Below the pieces are notes generated by a model. That model was given only the letters and a program-made list of their open reading frames with translations, was not told where the DNA came from and did not search any database. From Pleomorphomonas sp. JP5 (lineage in GTDB: Bacteria; Pseudomonadota; Alphaproteobacteria; Rhizobiales; Pleomorphomonadaceae), in assembly GCF_023721815.1 (NCBI RefSeq), contig NZ_JAMDLI010000002.1:186001-250000 (forward strand): a stretch of DNA of 64,000 nucleotides, written 5' to 3'. Numbering within the stretch: position 1 is the stretch's first letter; each line of letters opens with the position of its first letter. The translations under genes and the position numbers were made by a program. Positions 26,507-34,205 of the stretch are shown piece after piece.

Positions 26507-29419
26507 TCAGGGGATACAACGGCCGTCACGCCCCGGTCGGCAGGAGGAGGCCGGCGCAGCGACACTCCCCGCTCTCCCGAGCGCGCCGAGGTCGAGCGGC
26601 CCGCCGGCACGAAGGGGCGGACGCCGGACATCCCCCTCTCCCTGTGACTTGGGCTGGACATCGACCGGCCGGTCCAAGGGAAGCGGCGGAACGATTGTCG
26701 GCGTCGCGGCCTGCGGAGGAGGCGCTTTCACCGGCGCGGCCGGTTCGGCAAGCTGGTCGATCATCGACGTCATCGCATCCGGCTTGACGGCTTCGAGCTT
26801 GGGAGCATCGCCCTCGATCAGACGGGCGAAGCCGCCTCCCATGGTTGCCAGGCGAGCATAACCCCAGGCTGGATCGGCCAGAAGACCCGGCAGGTCGGGA
26901 TAAAGGCGGGGCGCGACGAGCTGACCGACGACGGCAACCGGCACCTCGAAATCGGGATATCCGCTCAGTTTCGGCTTGAGTCGCAGATCCATGGCGCCAC
27001 TGGCGAGGCGGAGGCTGCCGGAACCCGACAGCTGGAGATCCCCGGCGGCGAACGTGAGATCGTCGCTCCTCGCCACGCCTTTGGCCAATTTCAGCTGGCC
27101 AGAGAGAGTATCGAAGCCGACCCTCCCCTCATCCGAGCCATAGCCAAGCTGCACCGCTCGAGCCAGCCGCCCGAGCAACGCCACGGGATCGACGCCATCG
27201 AGAACGCCGCGCGAAATCGAAAAGTCGGCAGCGCCGATGACCGATTTGAAGAGGTCCGCCAGCGTCCGCCCCTCGGCAACGACATCGGCCTCCAGGCCGA
27301 ACTCACCGTCGACAGCCGTGCCGACGAGCGGCGCGAGACTCGCCAGGCGCGCGCCCTCCAAGCTCCCTTTGGCGGCGTAGACCGGGCGTCCGCCTGCCGC
27401 CCTGACCGTCACCGTCGCCTCGCCACTGCCGCCGCCGAGCGACAGCCGAGGGAGTCCGATTTCGGCGCCCTTGCCATCAAGACGGAGATCGACCGGACCG
27501 GCAGCCGCCACCAGCGGACCAGCCGAGATTCCCCCCGCCTCTATGCGCAAGTCCGCGTCGATCCCGAACGGTCGGTCGGCTTTGGATAGGGTATTGGCAA
27601 CGGCTCCGGCCAATAGGGCCACGTCGATGGTGTCGCCGCTGAGGCGTCCGCTAAGTCGGCCGTGATCGCCTGAGGTCACCAGATCAAGCACACCGGCAAG
27701 GACACTATCCCCAAGCATCAGGCGCGCGTCAGCCATCGTCATGTGACCGACGCCTGCTTCGAGGCGCCCATCCAGAGAGGCGTTTGGCGGCAAGTCGCCA
27801 CCTCCGAAAAGCGTCTGAAGCCGGCGGCTCGTCAGTGCAAGACTGCCATTCGCAGCAACGGCCAAGGGATCAACCGTACCGTCGAAAACGGCGGACAAGA
27901 CCGGCCCGTCGAGCTTGGCCAGGATCGGCGCAGCGCCCCCCTCGATCAATCGGCGCGGCATCGCCTCGGCCTCGAAGGTGACGACACCCGACGACACCTT
28001 CCCTTGCCCGGTCAGCCGCGCCGGCTTGTCGAGGCCGGTGACCGACAGATCGGCGGCAACCCCGCTCAAGGCCGGCGATGCGAGTTCGCCGACAAACGGC
28101 ACTGGCCGGAGATACCCATTGCGAAGCTGAGCGGCGCCGTCGATGGCAAGCGTAGTCGCCAGCTCTTCAGCAGAGCGCCCGTGGGCCGACATGCGGAGAT
28201 CGGCTGCAAGGCGGCCAGTGAGCGGCGCGGCAACGCCCACCAACGCCGCGACGTCGGCGACCGAGACATTCTTGGCGACCAGGGACGCTGCAAGCCGTCG
28301 GCCTTCGTCCGCGGGCACCAGATCGAGCCGCCCGGACACCATGCCATCGCCCGCCGCCCCGTCGATACGCGCACCGAAACGCCGCTCGCGATCCACCGCG
28401 GTGATGCGAAGCTTGCGAAGGTCGCCACCGGAAAGAGCCACTTCTTCCAGCTTCAAATCGAGACCGGCATCAAAGGGCGCCACTCCGCCGATCGGGTCGA
28501 AACCCATGCGGGTTGCAAGCGTGGCCAGTACCACTAGGGATCCCGCCGGCAGCCGCCCAAAATCGGCATGGACATCGACGGAGGCACGCGGTTCGCCAAG
28601 ATCGCACGCTGCGGACAACCGACCTGTGCTGCCAAAGAGGTTGGCGGTGGCGTCGACCATCTCGACCCGATCGGATGACAGTGTGACGGCCCCCTCGAGC
28701 TCAACCGTTCCGGAGGGACCACCCAGCGCGGCGGCGTCCGGCACCGACAGGTCGAGACGGCCAGCGAAGGCGCCTCCAGCCAGCCCCCCGTCGAGACCAA
28801 GGCTCAGCGCCGGGGCGACAAGCTCGGCCCGCGTTGCGCCCGCCGATCCCGCCTCCACCGTCAATGACAGTGGCGTCCCATTCAGCGTTGCCTTGAAGGA
28901 AAGGCGATCGGCGTCTCCCGCACGGCTCGCCGACGCCACCACCCCATCAAGATTGGCTTCCACGCCCCCCATCGACAACGCGAGCCGCCCGTCCAAAGCC
29001 TGGAAATGCCGGGCGGATGCCCGATCGGCCAGGCCGGCCAAGGCCCCGATCGCCTTGACCGGATCGCGATCGCCTTCACCGAGTGAAAGCCGAAGGACCG
29101 GGCGCTCGACCGTCACCTCGCGAAGTTCAGCCGAACCGGACAGAAAGGGCAGCGGACTGAGAGCGAGCAGAAGGCGGTCGGCATGCACGGTGCCCAGCCC
29201 GTCCGGCAACTCGATCCCGACGTCGGAGGCCACGACGCGCGGCGTCGGCAAAAGCTGCAAGTCGGCCCGACCGATCCTGACAGCCGTGCCGGTGTCCGCC
29301 TCAAACGCGGCGATCGTCGGCTCCACGAACTTGTCGAGCGGGAAAAGAGGGGCCATCGCCAGGCGCAACGCCAAGACGACCAGCACCAGTCCCGACAAGG
29401 CCGAGATGACGCGAACCAT
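26507..29419 (-). CDS. AsmA-family protein, large periplasmic/outer-membrane biogenesis type
   Basis: 970 residues from the ATG at 29419, set by a near-perfect GGGGAGG ribosome site. One N-terminal membrane helix (LSGLVLVVLALRLAMAPLF), then the AsmA N-domain (VRIGRADLQLLPTPRVVASDVGIELPDG), a long stretch of beta-strand repeats, and the AsmA-like C-domain (FSISRGVLDGVDPVALLGRLARAV ... GSLRLASGAMDLRLKPKLSGYPDFEVPVAVVGQLVAPRLYPD). The C-terminus is Pro-rich. AsmA proteins are now viewed as bridge-like lipid carriers between membranes. Convergent with glk. Confidence 0.88.
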   Translation of the reverse strand: MVRVISALSGLVLVVLALRLAMAPLFPLDKFVEPTIAAFEADTGTAVRIGRADLQLLPTPRVVASDVGIELPDGLGTVHADRLLLALSPLPFLSGSAELREVTVERPVLRLSLGEGDRDPVKAIGALAGLADRASARHFQALDGRLALSMGGVEANLDGVVASASRAGDADRLSFKATLNGTPLSLTVEAGSAGATRAELVAPALSLGLDGGLAGGAFAGRLDLSVPDAAALGGPSGTVELEGAVTLSSDRVEMVDATANLFGSTGRLSAACDLGEPRASVDVHADFGRLPAGSLVVLATLATRMGFDPIGGVAPFDAGLDLKLEEVALSGGDLRKLRITAVDRERRFGARIDGAAGDGMVSGRLDLVPADEGRRLAASLVAKNVSVADVAALVGVAAPLTGRLAADLRMSAHGRSAEELATTLAIDGAAQLRNGYLRPVPFVGELASPALSGVAADLSVTGLDKPARLTGQGKVSSGVVTFEAEAMPRRLIEGGAAPILAKLDGPVLSAVFDGTVDPLAVAANGSLALTSRRLQTLFGGGDLPPNASLDGRLEAGVGHMTMADARLMLGDSVLAGVLDLVTSGDHGRLSGRLSGDTIDVALLAGAVANTLSKADRPFGIDADLRIEAGGISAGPLVAAAGPVDLRLDGKGAEIGLPRLSLGGGSGEATVTVRAAGGRPVYAAKGSLEGARLASLAPLVGTAVDGEFGLEADVVAEGRTLADLFKSVIGAADFSISRGVLDGVDPVALLGRLARAVQLGYGSDEGRVGFDTLSGQLKLAKGVARSDDLTFAAGDLQLSGSGSLRLASGAMDLRLKPKLSGYPDFEVPVAVVGQLVAPRLYPDLPGLLADPAWGYARLATMGGGFARLIEGDAPKLEAVKPDAMTSMIDQLAEPAAPVKAPPPQAATPTIVPPLPLDRPVDVQPKSQGEGDVRRPPLRAGGPLDLGALGRAGSVAAPASSCRPGRDGRCIP

Positions 29420-29548
29420 GCCTCCCCGATCCCTCGATGCCCGTTGGGCATGCACCGCGTTCCCGCTCCGGAAGCCGGTACAAGTTTATACAATACCAGT
29501 CCTTTCGGCCTTTGGCACCTTTCTCCGGCTATCCGTTGGGTGAAGCGT

Positions 29549-29587
29549 TCTGCCGCACTGCAAAATCGAATAAGTGCGGAGCAAAAG
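29549..29587. repeat. Inverted repeat with TGC-rich motif upstream of phaR
   Basis: The segment CTGCCGCACTGCAAAA is followed by an arm that restores CCGCACT/AGTGCGG complementarity across a 13-base AT-rich centre, about 75-115 bp before the phaR ATG. TGC-rich repeats are typical binding sites of PhaR, so this may be an autoregulatory operator. Rest of the 244-bp gap 29420-29663 shows only a small ATGCCC/GGGCAT hairpin at 29437-29451. Confidence 0.35.
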
Positions 29588-29663
29588 ACTTGGCTGCACC
29601 GCGTCATTGCCCATATGCTGGCTAAGCCGCGATGGAGCGCGGCGACGCGGCAAGGGGCTTCCG

Positions 29664-30230
29664 ATGTCCAGGACGAGGCAGGGTACCGTCATCCGGAAAT
29701 ACGCCAACCGCCGTCTCTACGATACGGGCACGTCCAGCTACGTCACCTTGCAGGACCTCGCCGCCATGGTCCGCGCCAATGTCGACTTCGTGGTGATCGA
29801 CGCTCGAAGCGATCAGGACATTACCCACGAGGTGCTGACCCAGATCATTCTCGAGGAGGAGACGCGCGGGCCTCATCTTCTGCCCGTCAACTTCCTGCGT
29901 CAGCTCATCCGCTTCTATGGCGACGAGTTGCAGGCCATGGTGCCGGCCTTCCTCGAGTATTCCATCGGCCAGTTCGCCCGCGAACAGGGCAAGATGCGCG
30001 GCATCGCCGGCGAGGCGCTGGGCGCCCCCGCCCTCAGCGAAAAGCTGGGCGAGCAGGTCCGCCTCAACGCCGAGTCCTTCGAGAGAGCCGTTCGCGCCGC
30101 CCTTCCCGGCGAAGGCCCCGATGAACCGGCGCCCCCAGCCGAAAGCCGAGCCTCCGACATCGACGCACTGCGCGACGAGCTGGAAGCCATGCGCCGGCGG
30201 CTCGACCGGCTGGCGCCGGAAACCGAATAG
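29664..30230 (+). CDS. phaR: Polyhydroxyalkanoate synthesis repressor PhaR
   Basis: 188 residues from the ATG at 29664. The N-terminal PHB/PHA accumulation DNA-binding domain is plain: VIRKYANRRLYDTGTSSYVTLQDLAAMV, then the PHB_acc repeat region (ILEEETRGPHLLPVNFLRQLIRFYGDEL) and a helical, acidic C-terminal tail. PhaR senses free PHA granules and represses phasin and its own genes in the cytoplasm. The pha biosynthesis genes are not in the window. Stop lies 5 bp from the stop of the convergent EAL gene. Confidence 0.94.
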   Translation: MSRTRQGTVIRKYANRRLYDTGTSSYVTLQDLAAMVRANVDFVVIDARSDQDITHEVLTQIILEEETRGPHLLPVNFLRQLIRFYGDELQAMVPAFLEYSIGQFAREQGKMRGIAGEALGAPALSEKLGEQVRLNAESFERAVRAALPGEGPDEPAPPAESRASDIDALRDELEAMRRRLDRLAPETE

Positions 30231-30235
30231 ACCGG

Positions 30236-31990
30236 TCAGGCCGGCGCGACGACAACAGGACCGCGAAGCCAGCCGTCGTCATCGAGACCATCCAGCACCG
30301 TGGTGCCCGGGCCGGCCCGCAGGCGCGGCTCCCCGATCAACCGACCCTGGAAGGCCGTAATGCCCAGCTCGGCGAGCAGGGTCGCCGAAGCTTCGTCCTG
30401 CACGAACTCGGCGACGGTGCGGATGCCGAAGTGCCCGGCCAGCGTGGTCAGCGCCCTGACGAACACGACGGCGTCGGCGTCGTGTCCGATATCGCGAATG
30501 AAGGCACCGTCGATCTTCAACCAGTCCGGCTTGATGTCGCGCAGCATCCGAAGCGAGGTATGTCCCGAGCCGAAGTCGTCGATGGCGATGCGGCAGCCGA
30601 TATCGCGTACCGTGGCGACCATGTGCCGAAGGTCGTCCATGCGCGACAAGGCCGCCGTCTCCGTTATCTCGATGGTCAGACGCCTGAGCGCGTCGCCATC
30701 GCGTCGGGCACCGGCCACCAGCATGCTGAGCCAGGCCGGGTCCGCCAGCGTTTCCGGCGACACGTTGACGGAGAGCCTCAGCTCTGGCGAGGCCTGGAGG
30801 TCGGCCATCACCAGCGTCAGCGCCCGCATGTCGAGCCGACGGATGAAGCCGAGCTTTTCCGCCGCCTCCACATAGGGGCCGCCGGAGACGATCTCTTCCG
30901 ATGGCAGGACCAGTCGACTGAGCGCCTCGTAGGAAATGATTGTCCGGTCTGCGGCCGAGGCGATCGGCTGGTAGGCCAGTACGAAACGGTCCTCGGCAAG
31001 CCCCCGCTGGATGGTCTCGGCGACTTCGACGTTGCGACGACGCAGCGCGTCGCGGGCAGCCGAGGGCTCATAAAGAGTGAGATGGCGGTCGACATCGCGC
31101 CGGGCGTCGCCGAGCGCCTCTTCCGCCCGGTTGGCGGCCATGGCGCCGGACAGGGCGTGGTGCGGCAGCATCACCGCACCAATGGCGACGTCGGCGCGAA
31201 CGGCGGCGCCGTCGCAATCGATCGCCTCGTCACGGACGGCATCGCGGAAGCGTTCGGCGGCGATGATCAGCGCGTGCTCGTCGCAATCGTTGAGGATAGC
31301 GCCGAACTTGTGGCCCGAAAACGAACCGAACACGTCGCCCTGTCGCATACGGCGCAGGATGCGTCCACCAGCGACATCGATCACCCGATCGCCGGCCTCG
31401 TAGCCGAAGTTGGCGTTGATACGGCCAATATCGAGCACGGCAATGATCAGGAACACCGCCGAACCGCCTTCCGTCTCCAGCAGCTTCAGCCGATCATCGA
31501 GGCTTTGCAGCAGTTCGTCGCGATCGAGCCGGCGGTCCGGGCCGTAGAGACGAACCGGCGCGGCCGTTTCGGTATCCCTCGGCAGGACGCGGACGACGCC
31601 ATGCGCTCCGACGGCCGGTTGCCCAGCCGGGCCATACCAACTGCCGCTCTCCTCTATGCGGATGCCCAGCGGCTTCCCGCCGCGCGGCATCAGATCGTAG
31701 ACGAGCCGATAGTCGGGGCCGACGCGATCTTCCGGCAGCACGGGAGGCGGTGTCGCCGCTAGCCGCAATGTCTCCGCCTGCGGCCCGATCAGACGGTGGA
31801 GCGAACGGCCCGAGAGCGGCACCTCGTAGGCAGGCAGATCCAGCACCTCGCCGGCATTCGACGACCAGCGCAAGCGATCCTCGGCGTAGTCGTGATCGTA
31901 GGCGGCCATGCCAGCCGCCGCCATCGCCGCGCCGATGCCGCCGCCGCTGGCCGGCCTTTGTCCGTCCGATGAAACGAGATCGTCATCCAT
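30236..31990 (-). CDS. PAS-degenerate GGDEF-EAL protein, probable c-di-GMP phosphodiesterase
   Basis: 584 residues, no membrane helix. N-terminal PAS-like region (about 20-130), then a GGDEF fold in which the active motif is replaced by SGHKF (GSFSGHKFGAILND), so cyclase activity is unlikely. The EAL domain keeps YEALSRLV, LSVNVSPETL, LTIEITETAAL, IAIDDFGSGHTS and LKIDGAFI, with the metal-binding Glu and Asp-Asp residues, so c-di-GMP hydrolysis is expected. The degenerate GGDEF may sense GTP. It is divergent from the small gene at 32236, with a CtrA box in the gap. Confidence 0.9.
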   Translation of the reverse strand: MDDDLVSSDGQRPASGGGIGAAMAAAGMAAYDHDYAEDRLRWSSNAGEVLDLPAYEVPLSGRSLHRLIGPQAETLRLAATPPPVLPEDRVGPDYRLVYDLMPRGGKPLGIRIEESGSWYGPAGQPAVGAHGVVRVLPRDTETAAPVRLYGPDRRLDRDELLQSLDDRLKLLETEGGSAVFLIIAVLDIGRINANFGYEAGDRVIDVAGGRILRRMRQGDVFGSFSGHKFGAILNDCDEHALIIAAERFRDAVRDEAIDCDGAAVRADVAIGAVMLPHHALSGAMAANRAEEALGDARRDVDRHLTLYEPSAARDALRRRNVEVAETIQRGLAEDRFVLAYQPIASAADRTIISYEALSRLVLPSEEIVSGGPYVEAAEKLGFIRRLDMRALTLVMADLQASPELRLSVNVSPETLADPAWLSMLVAGARRDGDALRRLTIEITETAALSRMDDLRHMVATVRDIGCRIAIDDFGSGHTSLRMLRDIKPDWLKIDGAFIRDIGHDADAVVFVRALTTLAGHFGIRTVAEFVQDEASATLLAELGITAFQGRLIGEPRLRAGPGTTVLDGLDDDGWLRGPVVVAPA

Positions 31991-32127
31991 CTGCCGCCGT
32001 CCTCGCCGTTTTGGAACACCTACCGCAACACTCCCGCCACGTGAACCGCGTTTTTGTTTCGCCCGTCAGCGATCCACGCGGGAAATGAAGACGCCATCGG
32101 TTCTTTTTCCGAAACCGATCTTGCGTA

Positions 32128-32146
32128 TTAATTCTTTCTTAACCAT
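32128..32146 (+). promoter_or_regulatory. Full-consensus CtrA box (TTAA-N7-TTAACCAT)
   Basis: TTAA at 32128-32131, seven bases, TTAACCAT at 32139-32146, an exact match to the CtrA consensus. It lies 90 bp before the ATG of the gene at 32236 and 138 bp before the divergent EAL gene. Placement at a probable -35 of the rightward gene favours control of that gene. Confidence 0.6.
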
Positions 32147-32235
32147 TCTGAAGGTCTGGCGCGCCGTTTGCTCGGCATACCTCGAGTCGAGTTGACGTGT
32201 GCCGCAACGGCACAACTTCTGAAAGGCCCGCGACC

Positions 32236-32625
32236 ATGATCGGATCGGTAGGCTCCATCGGCGGAATCGCCGGCGGTCAAAGCCTCGAAAGGGCGCCCCG
32301 CCGCGCTTCCGGTCGTTACGTCGAAGCGGCGGAGCGCGCCTCTGCCGACAGCAACAACCAGCGGCACCTCGCCCTCATCGACCTTCACGCCGAAACCAGA
32401 AGCGAAGGCGGTCACCGCTCCACCGCGACGTCGGCGAGCAACGCCGCATCGTCCCCCTTCGTCGCCCAACTCGCCGCCCTGGGCCTTGGCGATGCCAGCA
32501 CCGGCGAACGCCGCGTCCGCCGCGACGCTTCGCAAGTCGTCGCCCGCGCCGACGCGCTCTATCGCGACGGCTACCGCCGCGTCACCGACCTCGAGCCAGG
32601 CTTCTTCGGCGTCGCCGAGTACTGA
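32236..32625 (+). CDS. Hypothetical small soluble protein, CtrA box upstream
   Basis: 129 residues from the ATG at 32236, GAAAGG upstream. No signal peptide or membrane helix. The N-terminus is Gly/Ser-rich (MIGSVGSIGGIAGGQS), the middle is charged and Ser/Ala-rich, and the C-terminus is the best ordered part: RRDASQVVARADALYRDGYRRVTDLEPGFFGVAEY. GC3-rich codon use fits a real gene, and it has its own promoter region and terminator. I do not recognise the family. The exact CtrA box before it suggests a cell-cycle, motility or envelope role. Confidence 0.65.
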   Translation: MIGSVGSIGGIAGGQSLERAPRRASGRYVEAAERASADSNNQRHLALIDLHAETRSEGGHRSTATSASNAASSPFVAQLAALGLGDASTGERRVRRDASQVVARADALYRDGYRRVTDLEPGFFGVAEY

Positions 32626-32643
32626 TCCGATATCCCCAAAAAC

Positions 32644-32674
32644 AAAAAGGCCGGCGCAATGCACCGGCTCTTTT
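32644..32674. terminator. Bidirectional terminator between the small gene and rpmF
   Basis: AAAAAGGCCGG (32644-32654) pairs with CCGGCTCTTTT (32664-32674) with one mismatch and one G-T pair; A- and T-runs flank it on both strands. It separates the convergent gene at 32236 and rpmF. Confidence 0.75.
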
Positions 32675-32719
32675 CAAGTCGACCCCGGCCGCCATCGACG
32701 GCCGAGCAGGTCTATCTCA

Positions 32720-32902
32720 TCAGGCTTCCTTGGGGGCCAGGATCTGGCGACCGCGGTACATGCCGGTCTTGAGGTCGACGTGATGGGGGCGACGCAGCTC
32801 ACCCGAGGTCTTGTCCTCGACGTAGGTCGGCTGCTTCAGGGCATCGGCGGACCGACGCATGCCACGCCTGGACGGCGAGGTCTTTCGCTTGGGAACTGCC
32901 AT
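32720..32902 (-). CDS. rpmF: 50S ribosomal protein L32
   Basis: 60 residues. Starts [20 protein letters not shown] and ends [17 protein letters not shown], the alphaproteobacterial form of bL32 without the Zn-binding Cys of other lineages. Ribosome site GGAG at about 11 bases before the ATG. A structural component of the large subunit near the peptidyl-transferase exit region. It is followed downstream by the terminator at 32644. Confidence 0.97.
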   Translation of the reverse strand: MAVPKRKTSPSRRGMRRSADALKQPTYVEDKTSGELRRPHHVDLKTGMYRGRQILAPKEA

Positions 32903-33071
32903 TGTCTTCTACTCCATCGCCCGCTCGGAAGAGAGAACCGCAATGGTCCACCATTCGGGCGCGCGGGCGCTCGTTCCTAAAGATGCGGCCTTATACAGAC
33001 TGACGCGCCACTTTGCCAGTGCCTGCCCGGAAAAAAGTGCGTCTCTCCGTCGCAATCCCGATGGGCGGCGA

Positions 33072-33815
33072 TCACGACTTCAGGCAGTCGACGTAAGCGC
33101 CAGACTGGCTGACGCGGCGCTCGATGATCCGCGCCAGGGTCTTCTGCGCCCGACTGGGCTTCAGAGGGTTGCGGACGGTCGGATTGGGAAGCGCTGCGGC
33201 GATCAGCGCCGCCTCTCGCCGGCTCAGCTTGGACGCCGGCTTCTTGAAGTAATATTGCGCCGCGGCCTCGACACCGTAAACATTGGGGCCGAGCTCGGCG
33301 ATATTGAGGTAGATCTCCAGGGTCCGGCGCTTCGACCAGATGAGATCGGCATAAAGGGCGAGCGGGATTTCGAGGCCCTTGCGAATATAGGAACGCGACG
33401 GCCACAGGAAGACGTTCTTTACCGTCTGCATCGTGATGGTGCTCGCCCCGCGATTGGGACCGCCACTGCGGCTCAGCACCGAACGAAGCTGCTCCCAATC
33501 CACACCGTCGTGAAAGCAGAACTGGCCGTCCTCGCTCATCACCACGGCCTGCCTCATGCTCGGCGCGATGTCGTCGAGATCGACCCACTGGCGACTGTAG
33601 CCCTGAAAGGTGAGGAGGTCGCCGATCATCAGCGTCGATACCGGCCGAACGAAAATGTAGAGTGGCGTCATGACAAAGGGCATGATGACGAGCACCGCCG
33701 CCGCGACCGACAGCCGTTTGAGCCAGATCCGCCAACCAGATCGCCTCACAGCCGCCGCCCCCTCGTCGTCCGCTACCGCCTCACCCTCGGCCACAGCCTC
33801 GCTGAGATCGCTCAT
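33072..33815 (-). CDS. mtgA: Monofunctional biosynthetic peptidoglycan transglycosylase
   Basis: 247 residues from the ATG at 33815; the frame stays open upstream but that part has no family similarity. An acidic N-terminal tail, one membrane helix (VAAAVLVIMPFVMTPLYIFV), then the GT51 fold: MRQAVVMSEDGQFCFHDGVDW with catalytic Glu, GASTITMQTVKNVFLW, SYIRKGLEIPLALYADLIWSKRRTLEIYLNIAELG. Polymerises lipid II into glycan strands on the periplasmic side. Normal GT51 has EDxxFxxHxG; here EDGQFCFHDG is complete. Confidence 0.93.
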   Translation of the reverse strand: MSDLSEAVAEGEAVADDEGAAAVRRSGWRIWLKRLSVAAAVLVIMPFVMTPLYIFVRPVSTLMIGDLLTFQGYSRQWVDLDDIAPSMRQAVVMSEDGQFCFHDGVDWEQLRSVLSRSGGPNRGASTITMQTVKNVFLWPSRSYIRKGLEIPLALYADLIWSKRRTLEIYLNIAELGPNVYGVEAAAQYYFKKPASKLSRREAALIAAALPNPTVRNPLKPSRAQKTLARIIERRVSQSGAYVDCLKS

Positions 33816-34049
33816 GCCCCACCCGCGCCTGTCCGCTTCCTCATAACCCAACCGCGCCGGGCCGGCAAACGAGGGAACGCCGTTTCCCGCCCGCCCGACA
33901 GGCCATGCCCGGCAAACGGCGCACAAGACAGCTACCCAAAGCGGCACATGCCCGCATTTTATACAGACATGCCCGAAATTTGACATGGCGCGATTTAAGG
34001 CAACATGAGACCTTCGACTTGTGAGCGCTGCTTTGTCGGTCTTCCGTCT

Positions 34050-34127
34050 GGATCTTCCTCCTGATCCACCGTGGCACTCCAGCTTTCCTCCCAGAACTCA
34101 GGCCGGTAACCCCGGCCTGTTTTTTTT
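34050..34127 (+). ncRNA. Probable trans-acting sRNA with anti-Shine-Dalgarno loops (MmgR/suhB-like)
   Basis: A gene-free interval between mtgA and putA, both leftward, carries a rightward transcript signature: a 5-bp hairpin GGATC/GATCC (34050-34067) exposing TTCCTCCT, an unpaired TTTCCTCCCA (34084-34093) and a strong terminator with eight T. The pyrimidine motif matches, as I remember it, the conserved UUUCCUCCCU of the rhizobial MmgR (Rfam suhB) sRNAs, which are about 77 nt and affect polyhydroxybutyrate storage. A TTGACA at 33980-33985 offers an alternative longer transcript from about 34012. The 5' end is inferred. Confidence 0.65.
34099..34127 (+). terminator. Intrinsic terminator of the sRNA candidate
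   Basis: CAGGCCGG (34099-34106), loop of five, CCGGCCTG (34112-34119) and then eight T (34120-34127). The best terminator of the window by T-run, yet no protein gene lies upstream on this strand within 1.4 kb. Confidence 0.92.
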
Positions 34128-34156
34128 GCGAAATCCCGCTCGGTCGGCGGACATGG

Positions 34157-34182
34157 AAAAGGCCGGGGATCTCTCCCCGGCC
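34157..34182 (-). terminator. Intrinsic terminator after putA
   Basis: On the minus strand GGCCGGGG and CCCCGGCC (complements of 34175-34182 and 34161-34168) with a six-base loop, followed by four T (34157-34160). It begins 24 bp past the putA stop. Confidence 0.8.
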
Positions 34183-34205
34183 CCCGCCCCCTGCTTTATC
34201 CGTGA

